A stretch of DNA of 64,000 nucleotides from Faecalibacillus faecis (GTDB taxonomy: Bacteria; Bacillota_I; Bacilli_A; Erysipelotrichales; Coprobacillaceae): NCBI RefSeq assembly GCF_003024675.1, contig NZ_PYLP01000002.1, positions 1 through 64,000 on the forward strand, given 5' to 3'. Position numbers and translations under genes: made by a program. Below are positions 36,572-45,832 of this stretch, in pieces. Within the stretch, counting starts at the first letter, position 1; every line of letters begins with the position of its first letter. The notes under the pieces are model-generated. The model was not told where the DNA came from, ran no database searches, and saw only the letters and a program-made list of their open reading frames with translations.

Positions 36572-37903
36572 ATGAAAATGTTTTCAAATAAAGAATTAAG
36601 AAGCATGATCATTACTTTATTTTTTGAACAATTGCTGGTTATGCTTGTTGGTATTGTTGATACTTTTGTTGTAAGTAGCTGTGGGGAAGCAGCAGTTTCA
36701 GGAGTATCACTTGTCAATCAATTTAATACAATTTTTATCTATCTATTTACAGCACTTGCTTCAGGAGGGGCCATTGTTGTTAGTCAATATATTGGTAATA
36801 AAGATAAAGAAAGAACGATTTTATCATCAAGTCAATTGTTGATGTTTTCTATTGTTTTTTCAATTATTTTATCTATTTTAGTTTTGATTTTTAATAAACA
36901 ACTTTTAGGATTACTATTTGGTAAAGTTGAATCAGATGTTATGGAGGCGTGTGTGACATATTTACGTATTTCAGCATATTCTTATCCAGCACTTGCTATT
37001 TATAATGCAGGTGCGGCTTTATATCGTTCAATGGCTAAAACCAAAGTAACAATGTATATTTCATTTGTTGCAAATATTATCAACGTTGTAGGAAATATCA
37101 TTGGTGTTTATGTTTTAAAAGCGGGGGTTGCAGGTGTTGCCTATCCATCACTTATCTCTCGTGTTTTTTCAGCAATCTTTATTACTGTTTTATGTTTCAA
37201 TAAAAAATGGGAAGCTTACTATGATTCAAAAGATATTTTTAAATTTGATAGAAAGATGCTCAAACGTATTTTAAATATAGCAATTCCTAATGGGATCGAA
37301 AATGGAATTTTCCAACTTGTAAAAGTGGCTTTAAGCTCAATTGTAGCGATGTTTGGAACCTATCAAATTGCAGCCAATGGGGTTGCACAAAGTATTTGGT
37401 CATTAGCTGCACTTGTTGGTTCAGCAATGGGGCCTGTCTTTATTACTGTTATTGGACAATGTATGGGAGCAAAGGATGTTGATCAAGCAAAATTCTATTT
37501 TTCTAAACTTATTAAATGGTCGCTTGTTTTTTCAATTGTATGGAATGTGCTTGTTTTAGCAATTACGCCATTTATCCTACAATTCTATAATCTTACATAT
37601 GAAACAAAACATTTGATTTTTATTCTTGTTATTATTCATAATATTGCTAATACGGTGGTTTTCCCACTTTCTGGACCTTTATCTCAGGGATTAAGGGCAA
37701 CAGGGGATGTCAAATTTACAATGATTGTTTCTATTGCTTCAACAGTGGGCGGAAGACTTGTCTTATCTATTATTCTTGCTTTAAAACTTAATTTAGGAGT
37801 TATAGGTATTGCCCTTGCAATGTGTGGCGATTGGACAATTCGTGCGATTATTTTCTATTATCGTTATAAATCAAACGCTTGGACAAAATTTGAAGTTATT
37901 TAA
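36572..37903 (+). CDS. MATE family efflux transporter
   Basis: A 443-residue, ~12-TM MATE protein. N-terminal block M-L-V-G-I-V-D-T-F-V-V-S-S-C-G-E-A-A-V-S-G-V-S-L-V-N-Q and mid-protein P-N-G-I-E-N-G-I-F-Q are typical. It is not close to the MATE at 3930-5267 (different N-terminal motifs), so this is not a recent duplication. The GGGGAGAA site precedes the ATG. A TetR-type regulator gene follows in the same direction 50 nt on and may control it; that link is by position only. Confidence 0.9.
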   Translation: MKMFSNKELRSMIITLFFEQLLVMLVGIVDTFVVSSCGEAAVSGVSLVNQFNTIFIYLFTALASGGAIVVSQYIGNKDKERTILSSSQLLMFSIVFSIILSILVLIFNKQLLGLLFGKVESDVMEACVTYLRISAYSYPALAIYNAGAALYRSMAKTKVTMYISFVANIINVVGNIIGVYVLKAGVAGVAYPSLISRVFSAIFITVLCFNKKWEAYYDSKDIFKFDRKMLKRILNIAIPNGIENGIFQLVKVALSSIVAMFGTYQIAANGVAQSIWSLAALVGSAMGPVFITVIGQCMGAKDVDQAKFYFSKLIKWSLVFSIVWNVLVLAITPFILQFYNLTYETKHLIFILVIIHNIANTVVFPLSGPLSQGLRATGDVKFTMIVSIASTVGGRLVLSIILALKLNLGVIGIALAMCGDWTIRAIIFYYRYKSNAWTKFEVI

Positions 37904-37953
37904 AAATGAACTTTTATGATACAATGTTTTTAAACTAAGAAAGGAGTATTTTT

Positions 37954-38532
37954 ATGGCAATTGATATTAAAGAAATACTTGCAAATGGTTTGTTAGATTT
38001 ATGCCACAAAAAAGACTTATCTCAAATAACAGTTAAAGATCTCCTAGAAACAACTGGAGTCAGTAGACAAACATTTTATAATCATTTCTTGGATAAAAAT
38101 GATTTAATTCAATATATTTATAATCATAAAATTATTGATCATTTTAATGGACAAAATCCAAATTTTAATTTTTATGAATCACTTATAGACTCTTTTAAAC
38201 ATATGAAACAATATCAAACCTTTTTAAAACAAGCATGTTTAATGGAAGGTCAAAATTGTTTAAAAGAATATATTTCGAAACATTGTGAGGACTTTGATTT
38301 AAAGTGGCATCAACAACTTTATGGTGAAAAGCCAATGCCTGATGCATTAAAGTTTGCTACCATTTATCATGCTAATGCCTCAAGTGCGATGACTCTATCA
38401 TGGATTCTATCAGATATGAAAGTTCCTGTGGAAGAAATGGCAAAAATGATTACCCAAATGCGCGGACTAGGAATGGATGATTTGTTTCAGGGAAGCGATT
38501 GTACAACAAACCCATATAAAATTGACAAATAA
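37954..38532 (+). CDS. TetR/AcrR family transcriptional regulator
   Basis: A 192-residue regulator. HTH: I-T-V-K-D-L-L-E-T-T-G-V-S-R-Q-T-F-Y-N-H-F-L-D-K-N-D-L (residues ~25-50). The C-terminal ligand domain ends with W-I-L-S-D-M-K-V-P-V-E-E-M, similar to TetR proteins of the DhaS-like group. Effector unknown. AAAGGAG site. Terminator-type repeats follow. Confidence 0.88.
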   Translation: MAIDIKEILANGLLDLCHKKDLSQITVKDLLETTGVSRQTFYNHFLDKNDLIQYIYNHKIIDHFNGQNPNFNFYESLIDSFKHMKQYQTFLKQACLMEGQNCLKEYISKHCEDFDLKWHQQLYGEKPMPDALKFATIYHANASSAMTLSWILSDMKVPVEEMAKMITQMRGLGMDDLFQGSDCTTNPYKIDK

Positions 38533-38588
38533 TCTTTTTTGTCAATTTGTTGACAGAGTAATTTAATTATAAATTACTCTTTTTTATA
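38521..38588 (+). terminator. Two tandem hairpins after the TetR gene
   Basis: First ATTGACAAA / TTTGTCAAT overlapping the stop codon, then AGAGTAATTT / AAATTACTCT followed by a T run (38556-38587). The second is the clear terminator. Confidence 0.75.
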
Positions 38589-38623
38589 AGCATGCTACAA
38601 TAAGAGTGAAAGAAGAGGAATGT

Positions 38624-39199
38624 ATGAAAAAGACACTTTATTTAATGAGACATGGACAAACATTATTTAATTTACAACATAAGATTCAAGGGTGGTGTGA
38701 TTCACCACTTACAGAATTAGGAATCAAACAAGCAAAAGTTGCGGAAAAATGGTTTAAAGATCATGATATTACTTTTGATCATGCCTATTCTAGTACGAGT
38801 GAAAGATGTTGTGATACATTAGAACTTGTAACAGATATGCCTTATGTTCGCACCAAAGGTTTAAAAGAAAACTATTATGGAGAGTTAGAAGGAGAAAGTG
38901 AAAGATTAAATTCTCATTTAACACCAAAAGATTGTGAAACATTCTACTTACAATATAAAGGAGAATCATCTAATACGACAAGAGATCGTATGGTAAAAAC
39001 TCTAACAGACATTATGAGTAAAGAAGACCATCATAGTGTTTTAGCAGTGAGTCATGGCGGGGCTTGTTTTAACTTTTTAAGAGCTTTCCAAGATCCAATG
39101 GAAGAATTAAAAAAAGGATTTGGAAATTGTTGTATTTTTATTTATGAATTTGATAATGGAACATTTACATTAAAAGATGTAATTAGACATCAAATCTAG
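38624..39199 (+). CDS. Histidine phosphatase (phosphoglycerate mutase-like) family protein
   Basis: A 191-residue RHG phosphatase: L-M-R-H-G-Q-T-L-F-N (catalytic His near residue 9), S-S-T-S-E-R-C-C-D-T (~58-67), the Glu region N-Y-Y-G-E-L-E-G-E (~82-90), and A-V-S-H-G-G (second His near 143). It dephosphorylates small phosphate esters; the substrate is not evident. Start at 38624 follows AGAGGAA; TGCTACAAT (38593-38601) is a likely extended -10. The next gene starts 8 nt after it. Confidence 0.85.
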   Translation: MKKTLYLMRHGQTLFNLQHKIQGWCDSPLTELGIKQAKVAEKWFKDHDITFDHAYSSTSERCCDTLELVTDMPYVRTKGLKENYYGELEGESERLNSHLTPKDCETFYLQYKGESSNTTRDRMVKTLTDIMSKEDHHSVLAVSHGGACFNFLRAFQDPMEELKKGFGNCCIFIYEFDNGTFTLKDVIRHQI

Positions 39200-39207
39200 G
39201 AGGCAAT

Positions 39208-40197
39208 ATGGAATACGTTAATTTAGGTAAGACAGATATTAAAGTTGCAAAAGTATGCTTAGGATGTATGGGCTTTGGTGATCCACAAGCAGGAATGCAT
39301 TCTTGGACACTTTCTTATGAAGAATCTAAAAAAATCATTAAACATGCCCTTGACCAAGGAATTAACTTCTTTGATACTGCTATGGGCTATCAAGGTGGAA
39401 CATCAGAAGAATATTTAGGACGTGCTATCAAAGAATTTTCGAAAAGAGAAGATGTTGTTATTGCGACTAAATTTATGCCACGTAGCCAAGAACAAATCAA
39501 TCAAGGTATTAGTGCTCGAGAACATATTGAAACATGTATAAATGATAGTTTAAAAAGATTACAAATGAATTATGTAGATCTTTATATTCTTCATCGTTGG
39601 GACAATGTAACACCCATTGAAGAAACAATGGAAATCTTAAATGATCTTGTTAAATCAAAAAAAGTAAGAGCGATTGGCGTTTCCAACTGTTTTGCATGGC
39701 AAATTGCGCGGGCTAATGAGATTGCTAAAAATAATGGATGGGCAACTTTTCAAACAATTCAAGGACATTACAATCTGATTTTTAGAGAAGAAGAAAGAGA
39801 AATGAAACCTTATTGTGATTTAATGGGTGTTTCCATGACACCTTATAGTTCACTTGCTTCAGGAAGACTTTCAAGACATCCAGGGGAAACATCTAAAAGA
39901 TTAAAAGAAGATGCGTATGCAAAAGGCAAATATGATGAAAGCGAAAAAGAAGATCTTGTCATTATTCAAAGAGTTGAAGATCTTGCTCAAAAAAGAAATT
40001 GTTCAATGTCAGAAATTTCTTTAGCTTGGTTACTGTCCAAAGTAGCTTCACCGGTTGTTGGTGCGACAAAACTCAGTCATATTGATACAGCTTGTAAGGC
40101 GTGTGATTTAAAATTAACAAATGAAGAAATGAAATATTTGGAAGAATGTTATAAACCCCACCCATTAGTTGGTGTTATGAAAGAAAATAATCAATAA
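39208..40197 (+). CDS. Aldo/keto reductase
   Basis: A 329-residue NADPH-dependent oxidoreductase with a TIM-barrel pattern. Motifs: K-V-C-L-G-C-M-G-F-G-D, the catalytic Asp/Tyr in N-F-F-D-T-A-M-G-Y (residues ~53-61), Lys in A-T-K-F (~86-89), D-L-Y-I-L-H-R-W-D with catalytic His, and G-V-S-N-C. The cofactor region V-V-G-A-T-K-L-S-H lies near 290. Substrate unknown. Probably co-transcribed with the phosphatase gene. Confidence 0.92.
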   Translation: MEYVNLGKTDIKVAKVCLGCMGFGDPQAGMHSWTLSYEESKKIIKHALDQGINFFDTAMGYQGGTSEEYLGRAIKEFSKREDVVIATKFMPRSQEQINQGISAREHIETCINDSLKRLQMNYVDLYILHRWDNVTPIEETMEILNDLVKSKKVRAIGVSNCFAWQIARANEIAKNNGWATFQTIQGHYNLIFREEEREMKPYCDLMGVSMTPYSSLASGRLSRHPGETSKRLKEDAYAKGKYDESEKEDLVIIQRVEDLAQKRNCSMSEISLAWLLSKVASPVVGATKLSHIDTACKACDLKLTNEEMKYLEECYKPHPLVGVMKENNQ

Positions 40198-40228
40198 AAA
40201 CAAGAAAGATTCTTTTCTTGTTTTTTAT
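40196..40228 (+). terminator. Intrinsic terminator
   Basis: AAAACAAGAAA / TTTCTTGTTTT with a short GATTC-type loop and T run. Confidence 0.8.
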
Positions 40229-40274
40229 TTTTTGTTATATTATAGAAAGACAAAAAGAAAGAGAGAAAAGAGAT

Positions 40275-41210
40275 ATGGGTATTGTAGTTATAGGTGCAGT
40301 TTTTGTTGATATTAAAGGTTTTCCAATTGATGCATACATTCCAACAGGAAGAAATGCAGGACATATTAAATACATTCATGGTGGAGTCAGTCGAAATGTT
40401 GTTGAAGATATTGCCAATGTTGAATTACGCCCGACATTTTTATCAATTGTTGATGAGAGCGCGTTAGGACAAGAAGTCATTCATAAATTACAAAGACATA
40501 AAGTCAATACAAAATATATTCAACAAATTCCTGAAGGAATGGGAACTTGGTTGGCTGTCTTTTCTAATGACGGTGATTTGGCAGGCTCTATTTCGCAAAG
40601 ACCAAATTTAATGCCAATTTTAGATTTGGTGAAAGAAAAAGGCGATGAGATTTTTAAAGATTGTGATTCAATTGTTTTAGAAGCAGATATTGACCCTGAA
40701 ATTATTAAAGTTATTTTAGATTATTCTAAAAAATATAATAAAAAAGTATTTGGTGTTATTTCTAATATGACACTTGCAGTAGAAAGACGAGATTTGTTAC
40801 AACAATTTGATTGTTTAGTTTGTAATGAATTAGAAGCAGGTATTTTCTTTGCAGAAAATTATAGTAAAAAAAGTCCTAAAGATCTATGTGAAATTATTTC
40901 TCAAAAAATGGTAGCGGGGGCCATTAAATCAATGGTTGTTACGATGGGAAGTAAAGGAAGTATTTATGCAGATCATTTAGGCAATAAGGGGATTTGTCCA
41001 GCAAAAAAAGTAACAGTAAGAGATACAACGGGAGCAGGAGATGCTTTTTGTGCAGGACTTACAATTGGACTTACTTATGGTAAAGATTTAAAAGATTCTG
41101 TAGAAATTGGAACAAAATTAGCGGCTTCAGTTATTACTTCTTCAGAAAATGTTTGTCCACGTTTTTTACCTCGTGAATTAGGATTAGAAATTGATGTAAC
41201 GGATGAGTAG
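40275..41210 (+). CDS. PfkB family carbohydrate kinase
   Basis: A 311-residue ribokinase-fold kinase. N-terminal I-V-V-I-G-A-V-F-V-D-I-K-G and G-G-V-S-R-N-V-V-E-D-I-A (residues ~36-47), and the C-terminal PfkB signature D-T-T-G-A-G-D-A-F-C-A-G (catalytic Asp near 258). The R-N-V-V-E form is frequent in pseudouridine or nucleoside kinases of this family, but the substrate is not certain. The start at 40275 follows GAGAGAAAAGAG; an upstream in-frame ATG would place translation inside the previous terminator. Confidence 0.85.
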   Translation: MGIVVIGAVFVDIKGFPIDAYIPTGRNAGHIKYIHGGVSRNVVEDIANVELRPTFLSIVDESALGQEVIHKLQRHKVNTKYIQQIPEGMGTWLAVFSNDGDLAGSISQRPNLMPILDLVKEKGDEIFKDCDSIVLEADIDPEIIKVILDYSKKYNKKVFGVISNMTLAVERRDLLQQFDCLVCNELEAGIFFAENYSKKSPKDLCEIISQKMVAGAIKSMVVTMGSKGSIYADHLGNKGICPAKKVTVRDTTGAGDAFCAGLTIGLTYGKDLKDSVEIGTKLAASVITSSENVCPRFLPRELGLEIDVTDE

Positions 41211-41216
41211 TTTTCT

Positions 41217-41245
41217 TTGACAGAAGGGAAAGAAAGTTATAAAAT
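41217..41245 (+). promoter_or_regulatory. Promoter of the L,D-transpeptidase gene
   Basis: TTGACA, a 17-nt spacer and TAAAAT form a near-consensus vegetative promoter 26 nt before the start codon. Confidence 0.75.
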
Positions 41246-41271
41246 ATCTAAGCAATAGGGGATGTTGATTT

Positions 41272-42768
41272 ATGAAAGAAAAACTCATGAATTTAAAAAT
41301 AACAAAACAAGGAAAAATTGTTTTAAGTGTTGTTATTGCTATTTTTATGCTTATTTTTATTATTACAATTTTATATTCGAACAAGTTCTATCCTAATACT
41401 ACGGTTGGTGGAATTGATGTTTCAGGAATGACCTTAACAGAGGCTAGAGAGGCTGTTGAAACGGATTTAAAAAATCACGTTTTAGTTATTAAGGGTAGAA
41501 ACAACGCTAAATATGAATTAAAAGGAAAAGACATTGATTTATCTGCAAAGTATGAAGATCAACTTGAAAGTTGTTTTAAGAAAACGCACGGTTTCTTTTC
41601 GTTTTATAAAATTATGACAGGTGAAGATTTTGATGTAGCCTTTGATGTATCTTACAACAAAGATTTACTTGTGCAAAATTTATCACAATCGTTTTTAGTG
41701 GCGGGGGGAGATCAATATCAAATTGAAGCACCACGAAGCGCTTATGTAGAATATGATAAAAAAACAAAATCAGGTAAAATCGTTAAAGAAAATTTAGGTA
41801 ACCAATTAGATGTAGAAAAATTTTATACTTATGTAGAAAAAGCACTTTCTACTTTGTCAACGAAGATCAATTTAGAAAGTGGTGATGTTTATTTAAAACC
41901 ACAGTTTTATAGTAAAGATGAAGTTATTGCAAATGAACTGAAAACATATAATAACTATTTATTAAAATGGCTTCGTTTTGATATGGGTAAAAAACACTAT
42001 GAAATCATTCAACCAACAGATATTAAAGAATGGTTGGTTATTGGCGATGATGCCTCTGTTTCTGTTGATAAAGATAAGATGTCATCTTGGGTAGAAGACT
42101 TTTGTTTAAAATATAAAACAGTTGGGAAAACACGTAGTTTTAAATCACATACAGGTGAAATCTTACAAGTATCTGGTGGGGATTACGGATGGCAAATTGA
42201 TTATAGTCAAACAGTTGATCAAATTTACAATGCTATTACAGCTGAAAGCAAAGAAGCGGATGTCACTGCTTATTTAAATAAGCAATCAAAAGAAAATTCT
42301 AAAAAGTTGATTACTAAATTAGAACCAATTTATAAAAATAAAGCATATAAAATGAATTATGAAAATCCTGAAGAAGATTATAATACACAAACATATAGTG
42401 AAGTTGATATTTCTGAACAAATGGTGTATGTTTTCCAAAACGGACAAGTTGTTTATAGTGCAAAATGTGTTACAGGACTTCCTAGTGATGCAACACGTTC
42501 AACAAAAACAGGATGTTGGTATATTAAAGATAAGAAGTTAGAATATACGTTAACAGGTGCGGACTATAAAACACCTACAAAATATTGGATAAGGATTACT
42601 TGGACAGGAACTGGATATCATTATATGAATCGTAGTGACTGGGATAAGTGGACACCTGATTTATATAAGACAAGAGGATCACATGGTTGTATAAATCTTC
42701 AATTGGAAGATGTTAAAAATATTTACAATCTTGTTTCTTTAAGAGATATGGTCTTTATACATGATTAA
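41272..42768 (+). CDS. L,D-transpeptidase with peptidoglycan-binding repeats
   Basis: A 498-residue membrane-anchored cell-wall enzyme. One N-terminal helix (residues ~14-36), then G-G-I-D-V-S-G-M-T-L-T-E-A beginning a PG_binding_4 region that extends to about 350 (two copies by length), then a YkuD catalytic domain (~375-498). The active-site motif is G-S-H-G-C-I-N-L with the catalytic Cys near residue 473; Y-H-Y-M-N and G-S-H are nearby. It should make 3-3 cross-links or attach proteins to peptidoglycan outside the membrane. Single-gene unit. Confidence 0.92.
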   Translation: MKEKLMNLKITKQGKIVLSVVIAIFMLIFIITILYSNKFYPNTTVGGIDVSGMTLTEAREAVETDLKNHVLVIKGRNNAKYELKGKDIDLSAKYEDQLESCFKKTHGFFSFYKIMTGEDFDVAFDVSYNKDLLVQNLSQSFLVAGGDQYQIEAPRSAYVEYDKKTKSGKIVKENLGNQLDVEKFYTYVEKALSTLSTKINLESGDVYLKPQFYSKDEVIANELKTYNNYLLKWLRFDMGKKHYEIIQPTDIKEWLVIGDDASVSVDKDKMSSWVEDFCLKYKTVGKTRSFKSHTGEILQVSGGDYGWQIDYSQTVDQIYNAITAESKEADVTAYLNKQSKENSKKLITKLEPIYKNKAYKMNYENPEEDYNTQTYSEVDISEQMVYVFQNGQVVYSAKCVTGLPSDATRSTKTGCWYIKDKKLEYTLTGADYKTPTKYWIRITWTGTGYHYMNRSDWDKWTPDLYKTRGSHGCINLQLEDVKNIYNLVSLRDMVFIHD

Positions 42769-42774
42769 CCATCA

Positions 42775-42800
42775 AACCATCTTTGGATGGTTTTTTTATT
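42775..42800 (+). terminator. Terminator of the L,D-transpeptidase gene
   Basis: AACCATC / GATGGTT with a TTTG loop and seven T's. Confidence 0.85.
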
Positions 42801-42823
42801 TTTACAAATGGTTTGCATATTCG

Positions 42824-42865
42824 TTGACAAATGAGTAAAAAATGATAAAATGCAATTGATTTGCA
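42824..42865 (+). promoter_or_regulatory. Promoter and inverted-repeat operator of the zinc-uptake operon
   Basis: TTGACA (42824-42829), 16-nt spacer, TAAAAT (42846-42851). Touching the -10 is TGCAA-TTGAT-TTGCA (42851-42865), a perfect short palindrome at the transcription start. The first gene encodes a Fur-family protein, so metal-dependent autorepression through this site is likely. Confidence 0.6.
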
Positions 42866-42880
42866 AATTGAGGTGATTTT

Positions 42881-43285
42881 ATGAAATATAAAACAAAAGC
42901 ATCAAAACTAATAAAACAATATACAGATCAACATTCTGATCAAAGCTTTACAGCACATCATTTATATGAATATATTGTTGAACAAGGCCAGGCAGTCAAT
43001 CTATCGACAATTTATCGTAATTTAGATCAATTCGTTGATGAAGGAATACTGACAAAATTTAAAACGGGACATAATGATGTTTTTATGTATCGCGTCAATC
43101 AAGATGTCTTTCATTGTCATGAACATCTTCATTTACAATGTTGTAAATGTGGAAAAATAATTCATGTAGAAAGTGGTTTGATGAAAAAACTTGTCAATAC
43201 TTTAGAAAATGATTATCATTTTTATCTTGAATGTGATGCTTCAACAATTAGTGGCTTATGCAAAGAATGTAGGGAAAAACAATGA
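42881..43285 (+). CDS. Fur family metalloregulator, probably Zur
   Basis: A 134-residue Fur-type repressor. The winged helix ends with the recognition segment V-N-L-S-T-I-Y-R-N-L-D-Q-F-V-D-E-G (residues ~44-60). The metal part has F-H-C-H-E-H-L-H-L-Q-C-C-K-C-G-K (structural Cys pair C-x-x-C) and a second C-K-E-C near the C-terminus. Position at the head of a zinc ABC importer operon argues for zinc sensing over iron or peroxide. ATGA overlap with the next gene shows tight coupling. Confidence 0.85.
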   Translation: MKYKTKASKLIKQYTDQHSDQSFTAHHLYEYIVEQGQAVNLSTIYRNLDQFVDEGILTKFKTGHNDVFMYRVNQDVFHCHEHLHLQCCKCGKIIHVESGLMKKLVNTLENDYHFYLECDASTISGLCKECREKQ

Positions 43286-44241
43286 AAAAATTAAAAGCTA
43301 TATTAATATCTTGTCTTTGTCTTTTAATGATGACAGGATGTACAACGAATAAAATAGATAATCAAAAAATAAAAATTGTTTGTACAACATATGTTCAATA
43401 CGATTGGTTACAACAAATTATTGGTAAAGAAAATAGTACTTTTGATTTATCTTTAATTATAAAAAATGGAGTTGATCTTCATAATTATCAGCCAACTGTT
43501 CAAGATATTGTACAAATATCTTCAGCAGATCTATTTGTATGTATCGGTGGAGAATCAGAATCATGGGTCAATGATGCGATTAAAGAAGCCAAGAATAAAG
43601 ATGTAAAAATGATTTCTTTGATGGATGTTTTAAAAGATCACCTTAAAGAGGAAGAACATTTAGAAGGTATAGAAGAACATGATCATGAGGCTGAAGATGA
43701 AACAGAATATGATGAACATTTATGGCTCTCTTTAAAAAATGCACATCAAGCAATTGAGTTTTTATCTAATGAAATTCAAAAAACAGATCAAAAGCATAAA
43801 GATATTTATCAAAAAAATACAGAAAATTATTTAAAAGAAATAGATGATTTACAACAACAATATCAAAGAACGGTTGATGCGTCAAAAACAAAAACACTTG
43901 TTTTTGCGGATCGTTTTCCATTTCGTTATTTGATGAATGATTATTCTTTAAATTATTATGCGGCTTTTCCGGGATGTTCAGCAGAAATAGAAGCAAGTTT
44001 TTCTACGGTGACTTTCTTAGCTTCTAAAATAGACGAATTGAATTTATCGTATGTTATTGTGGTTGATCTATCGGATAAAAAAATGGCAAAAACAATTATT
44101 AATTGTACAAAAAATAAGGATCAAAAAATTGTAACATTGGATTCATTGCAAGCTGTTAAACAGGAACAAATTGATAAGGGTTATAGTTATTTAAAAGCAA
44201 TGAAACACAATTTAAAAGTTTTAAAAAAATGTTTGGAATAG
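43282..44241 (+). CDS. znuA: Zinc ABC transporter substrate-binding lipoprotein
   Basis: A 319-residue cluster A-I binding protein. Signal peptide with lipobox L-M-M-T-G-C (Cys at residue 20). Metal ligands of the family are visible: D-L-H-N-Y-Q-P (His ~69), the acidic-His loop with H-D-H near 134 and E-H-L-W-L (His ~146), and the P-F-R-Y-L region; a final Asp should lie near V-I-V-V-D. The short His/Glu-rich loop supports zinc rather than manganese. It captures the metal outside the membrane for ZnuBC. Confidence 0.88.
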   Translation: MKKLKAILISCLCLLMMTGCTTNKIDNQKIKIVCTTYVQYDWLQQIIGKENSTFDLSLIIKNGVDLHNYQPTVQDIVQISSADLFVCIGGESESWVNDAIKEAKNKDVKMISLMDVLKDHLKEEEHLEGIEEHDHEAEDETEYDEHLWLSLKNAHQAIEFLSNEIQKTDQKHKDIYQKNTENYLKEIDDLQQQYQRTVDASKTKTLVFADRFPFRYLMNDYSLNYYAAFPGCSAEIEASFSTVTFLASKIDELNLSYVIVVDLSDKKMAKTIINCTKNKDQKIVTLDSLQAVKQEQIDKGYSYLKAMKHNLKVLKKCLE

Positions 44242-44252
44242 GATGAGAAAAT

Positions 44253-44960
44253 ATGGCGTATATTAAATGTCAAAATTTAAGTGTTGGATATGCAGGAGAA
44301 ACACTTATAGAAAATATTAATTTTGAAGTTCATGAACATGATTATCTATGCATTGTAGGTGAAAACGGGGTAGGGAAAAGCACTTTAATGAAAACATTAC
44401 TTGGTTTAGTTGATAAAAAAGAAGGAAATGTTGAATTTGGTAAAAATATTAATCGTAAAGAAGTAGGCTATTTACCTCAACAAACAGCACTGCAAAAAGA
44501 TTTTCCAGCAACGGTTATGGAAGTCGTATTATCAGGAAATCTTTCTAAAATAGCTTTACGTCCTTTCTATCGAAAAAAGGAAAAAGAAAGAGCTCTTTTA
44601 GAAATGAAGAAGCTTAAAATTGATTCTCTTGCCAGTCGTAGTTATCGCGAACTTTCAGGAGGACAACAACAACGTGTTTTACTTGCAAGAGCGTTATGTG
44701 CAACAGAGAAAATTCTTTTTCTTGATGAACCAACAACAGGACTTGATCCTCAAGTAACAAAAGAATTTTATGATATGTTGAAAGAATTGAATAAAAAAGG
44801 AATGGCAATTATTATGGTTAGTCATGATTTATCAGTATTAGAAGAAGCAACGCATGTTCTTTATTTACGAAAAAATGATTATGTTTATGCTCGAAAAGAA
44901 GAATTTATGAATACATATGGAAAGGAAATGAAAGCCGATGTCAATTATCGAAACATTTAG
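44253..44960 (+). CDS. znuC: Zinc ABC transporter ATP-binding protein
   Basis: A 235-residue ABC ATPase. Walker A G-E-N-G-V-G-K-S-T-L (residues ~37-46), Q-loop L-P-Q-Q-T, signature L-S-G-G-Q-Q-Q-R-V-L-L-A-R-A (~133-146), Walker B I-L-F-L-D-E-P, and H-loop V-S-H-D. It powers import with the adjacent permease. It overlaps the permease gene by 23 nt. Confidence 0.92.
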   Translation: MAYIKCQNLSVGYAGETLIENINFEVHEHDYLCIVGENGVGKSTLMKTLLGLVDKKEGNVEFGKNINRKEVGYLPQQTALQKDFPATVMEVVLSGNLSKIALRPFYRKKEKERALLEMKKLKIDSLASRSYRELSGGQQQRVLLARALCATEKILFLDEPTTGLDPQVTKEFYDMLKELNKKGMAIIMVSHDLSVLEEATHVLYLRKNDYVYARKEEFMNTYGKEMKADVNYRNI

Positions 44961-45780
44961 TTATTATCTATCTTATCCCTTTGTTCAATATGCTTTGATC
45001 GTAGGGGTTTTAATTGCTTTATGTTCATCACTTTTTGGTGTTTCTTTAGTGTTAAAACGCTTTTCATTTATCGGGGATGGACTTTCTCATGTTGCTTTTG
45101 GGGCAATGGCGATTGCAACCGTTTTAAATTTTAGTATGCAAACACCGTTTATTATGATTATTACGATTATTGCTGCAGTTTTATTACTGAGAACGGGACA
45201 AAACACAAAAATCAAAGGGGATGCGGCGGTAGCAATGTTTTCTGTAGGTTCACTAGCAATTGGTTATTTATTGATGAATGTTTTTTCAACATCGACGAAT
45301 GTTTCAGGAGATGTTTGTTCAACTTTATTTGGCTCAACGACTTTACTTACTTTAACTAAATCAGAAGTAGTAGTCTGTATCATTATGTCTTTACTTGTTG
45401 TAGGGTTTTATATTTTCTTTTATAATTGTATTTTTGCAGTAACATTTGATGAAAATTTTATGAAAGCAACGGGTTTGAAAGCGGAAATTTATAATTTATT
45501 TATTGCGGTCATTACAGCTATTATCATTGTTCTAGCTATGAAACTGGTAGGCTCTTTATTAATTAGTGCACTTCTTATTTTCCCGGCTCTTTCAGCTATG
45601 CGTGTTATGGTAAGTTTTAAAGGTGTTGTTATTTATTCAGCAATTTTATCTGTGTTAGGAGCACTTGTAGGAATTGTTTTATCAATTTTATTTTCAACGC
45701 CTGTGGGAGCCACAGTTGTAGTGATGGATATTCTTATTTTCTTGATTAATAATTTTATTGCGGTTTTCAAAAGAGCATAA
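44938..45780 (+). CDS. znuB: Zinc ABC transporter permease
   Basis: A 280-residue ABC-3 type permease with about eight membrane helices. Typical motifs: R-F-S-F-I-G-D-G-L-S-H-V-A-F-G (residues ~41-55) and, near the end, L-V-G-S-L-L-I-S-A-L-L-I-F-P-A-L. It starts inside the end of the ATPase gene, completing regulator-binding protein-ATPase-permease in one operon. Confidence 0.92.
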   Translation: MSIIETFSYYLSYPFVQYALIVGVLIALCSSLFGVSLVLKRFSFIGDGLSHVAFGAMAIATVLNFSMQTPFIMIITIIAAVLLLRTGQNTKIKGDAAVAMFSVGSLAIGYLLMNVFSTSTNVSGDVCSTLFGSTTLLTLTKSEVVVCIIMSLLVVGFYIFFYNCIFAVTFDENFMKATGLKAEIYNLFIAVITAIIIVLAMKLVGSLLISALLIFPALSAMRVMVSFKGVVIYSAILSVLGALVGIVLSILFSTPVGATVVVMDILIFLINNFIAVFKRA

Positions 45781-45788
45781 AGATTTCT

Positions 45789-45816
45789 TTGCAAGAGAGA
45801 AGGAATTTGTTAAAAT
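45789..45816 (+). promoter_or_regulatory. Candidate promoter of truB-ribF
   Basis: TTGCAA, 16-nt spacer, TAAAAT directly behind the permease stop codon. Confidence 0.45.
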
Positions 45817-45832
45817 GGAAAAGGTGATAAAA

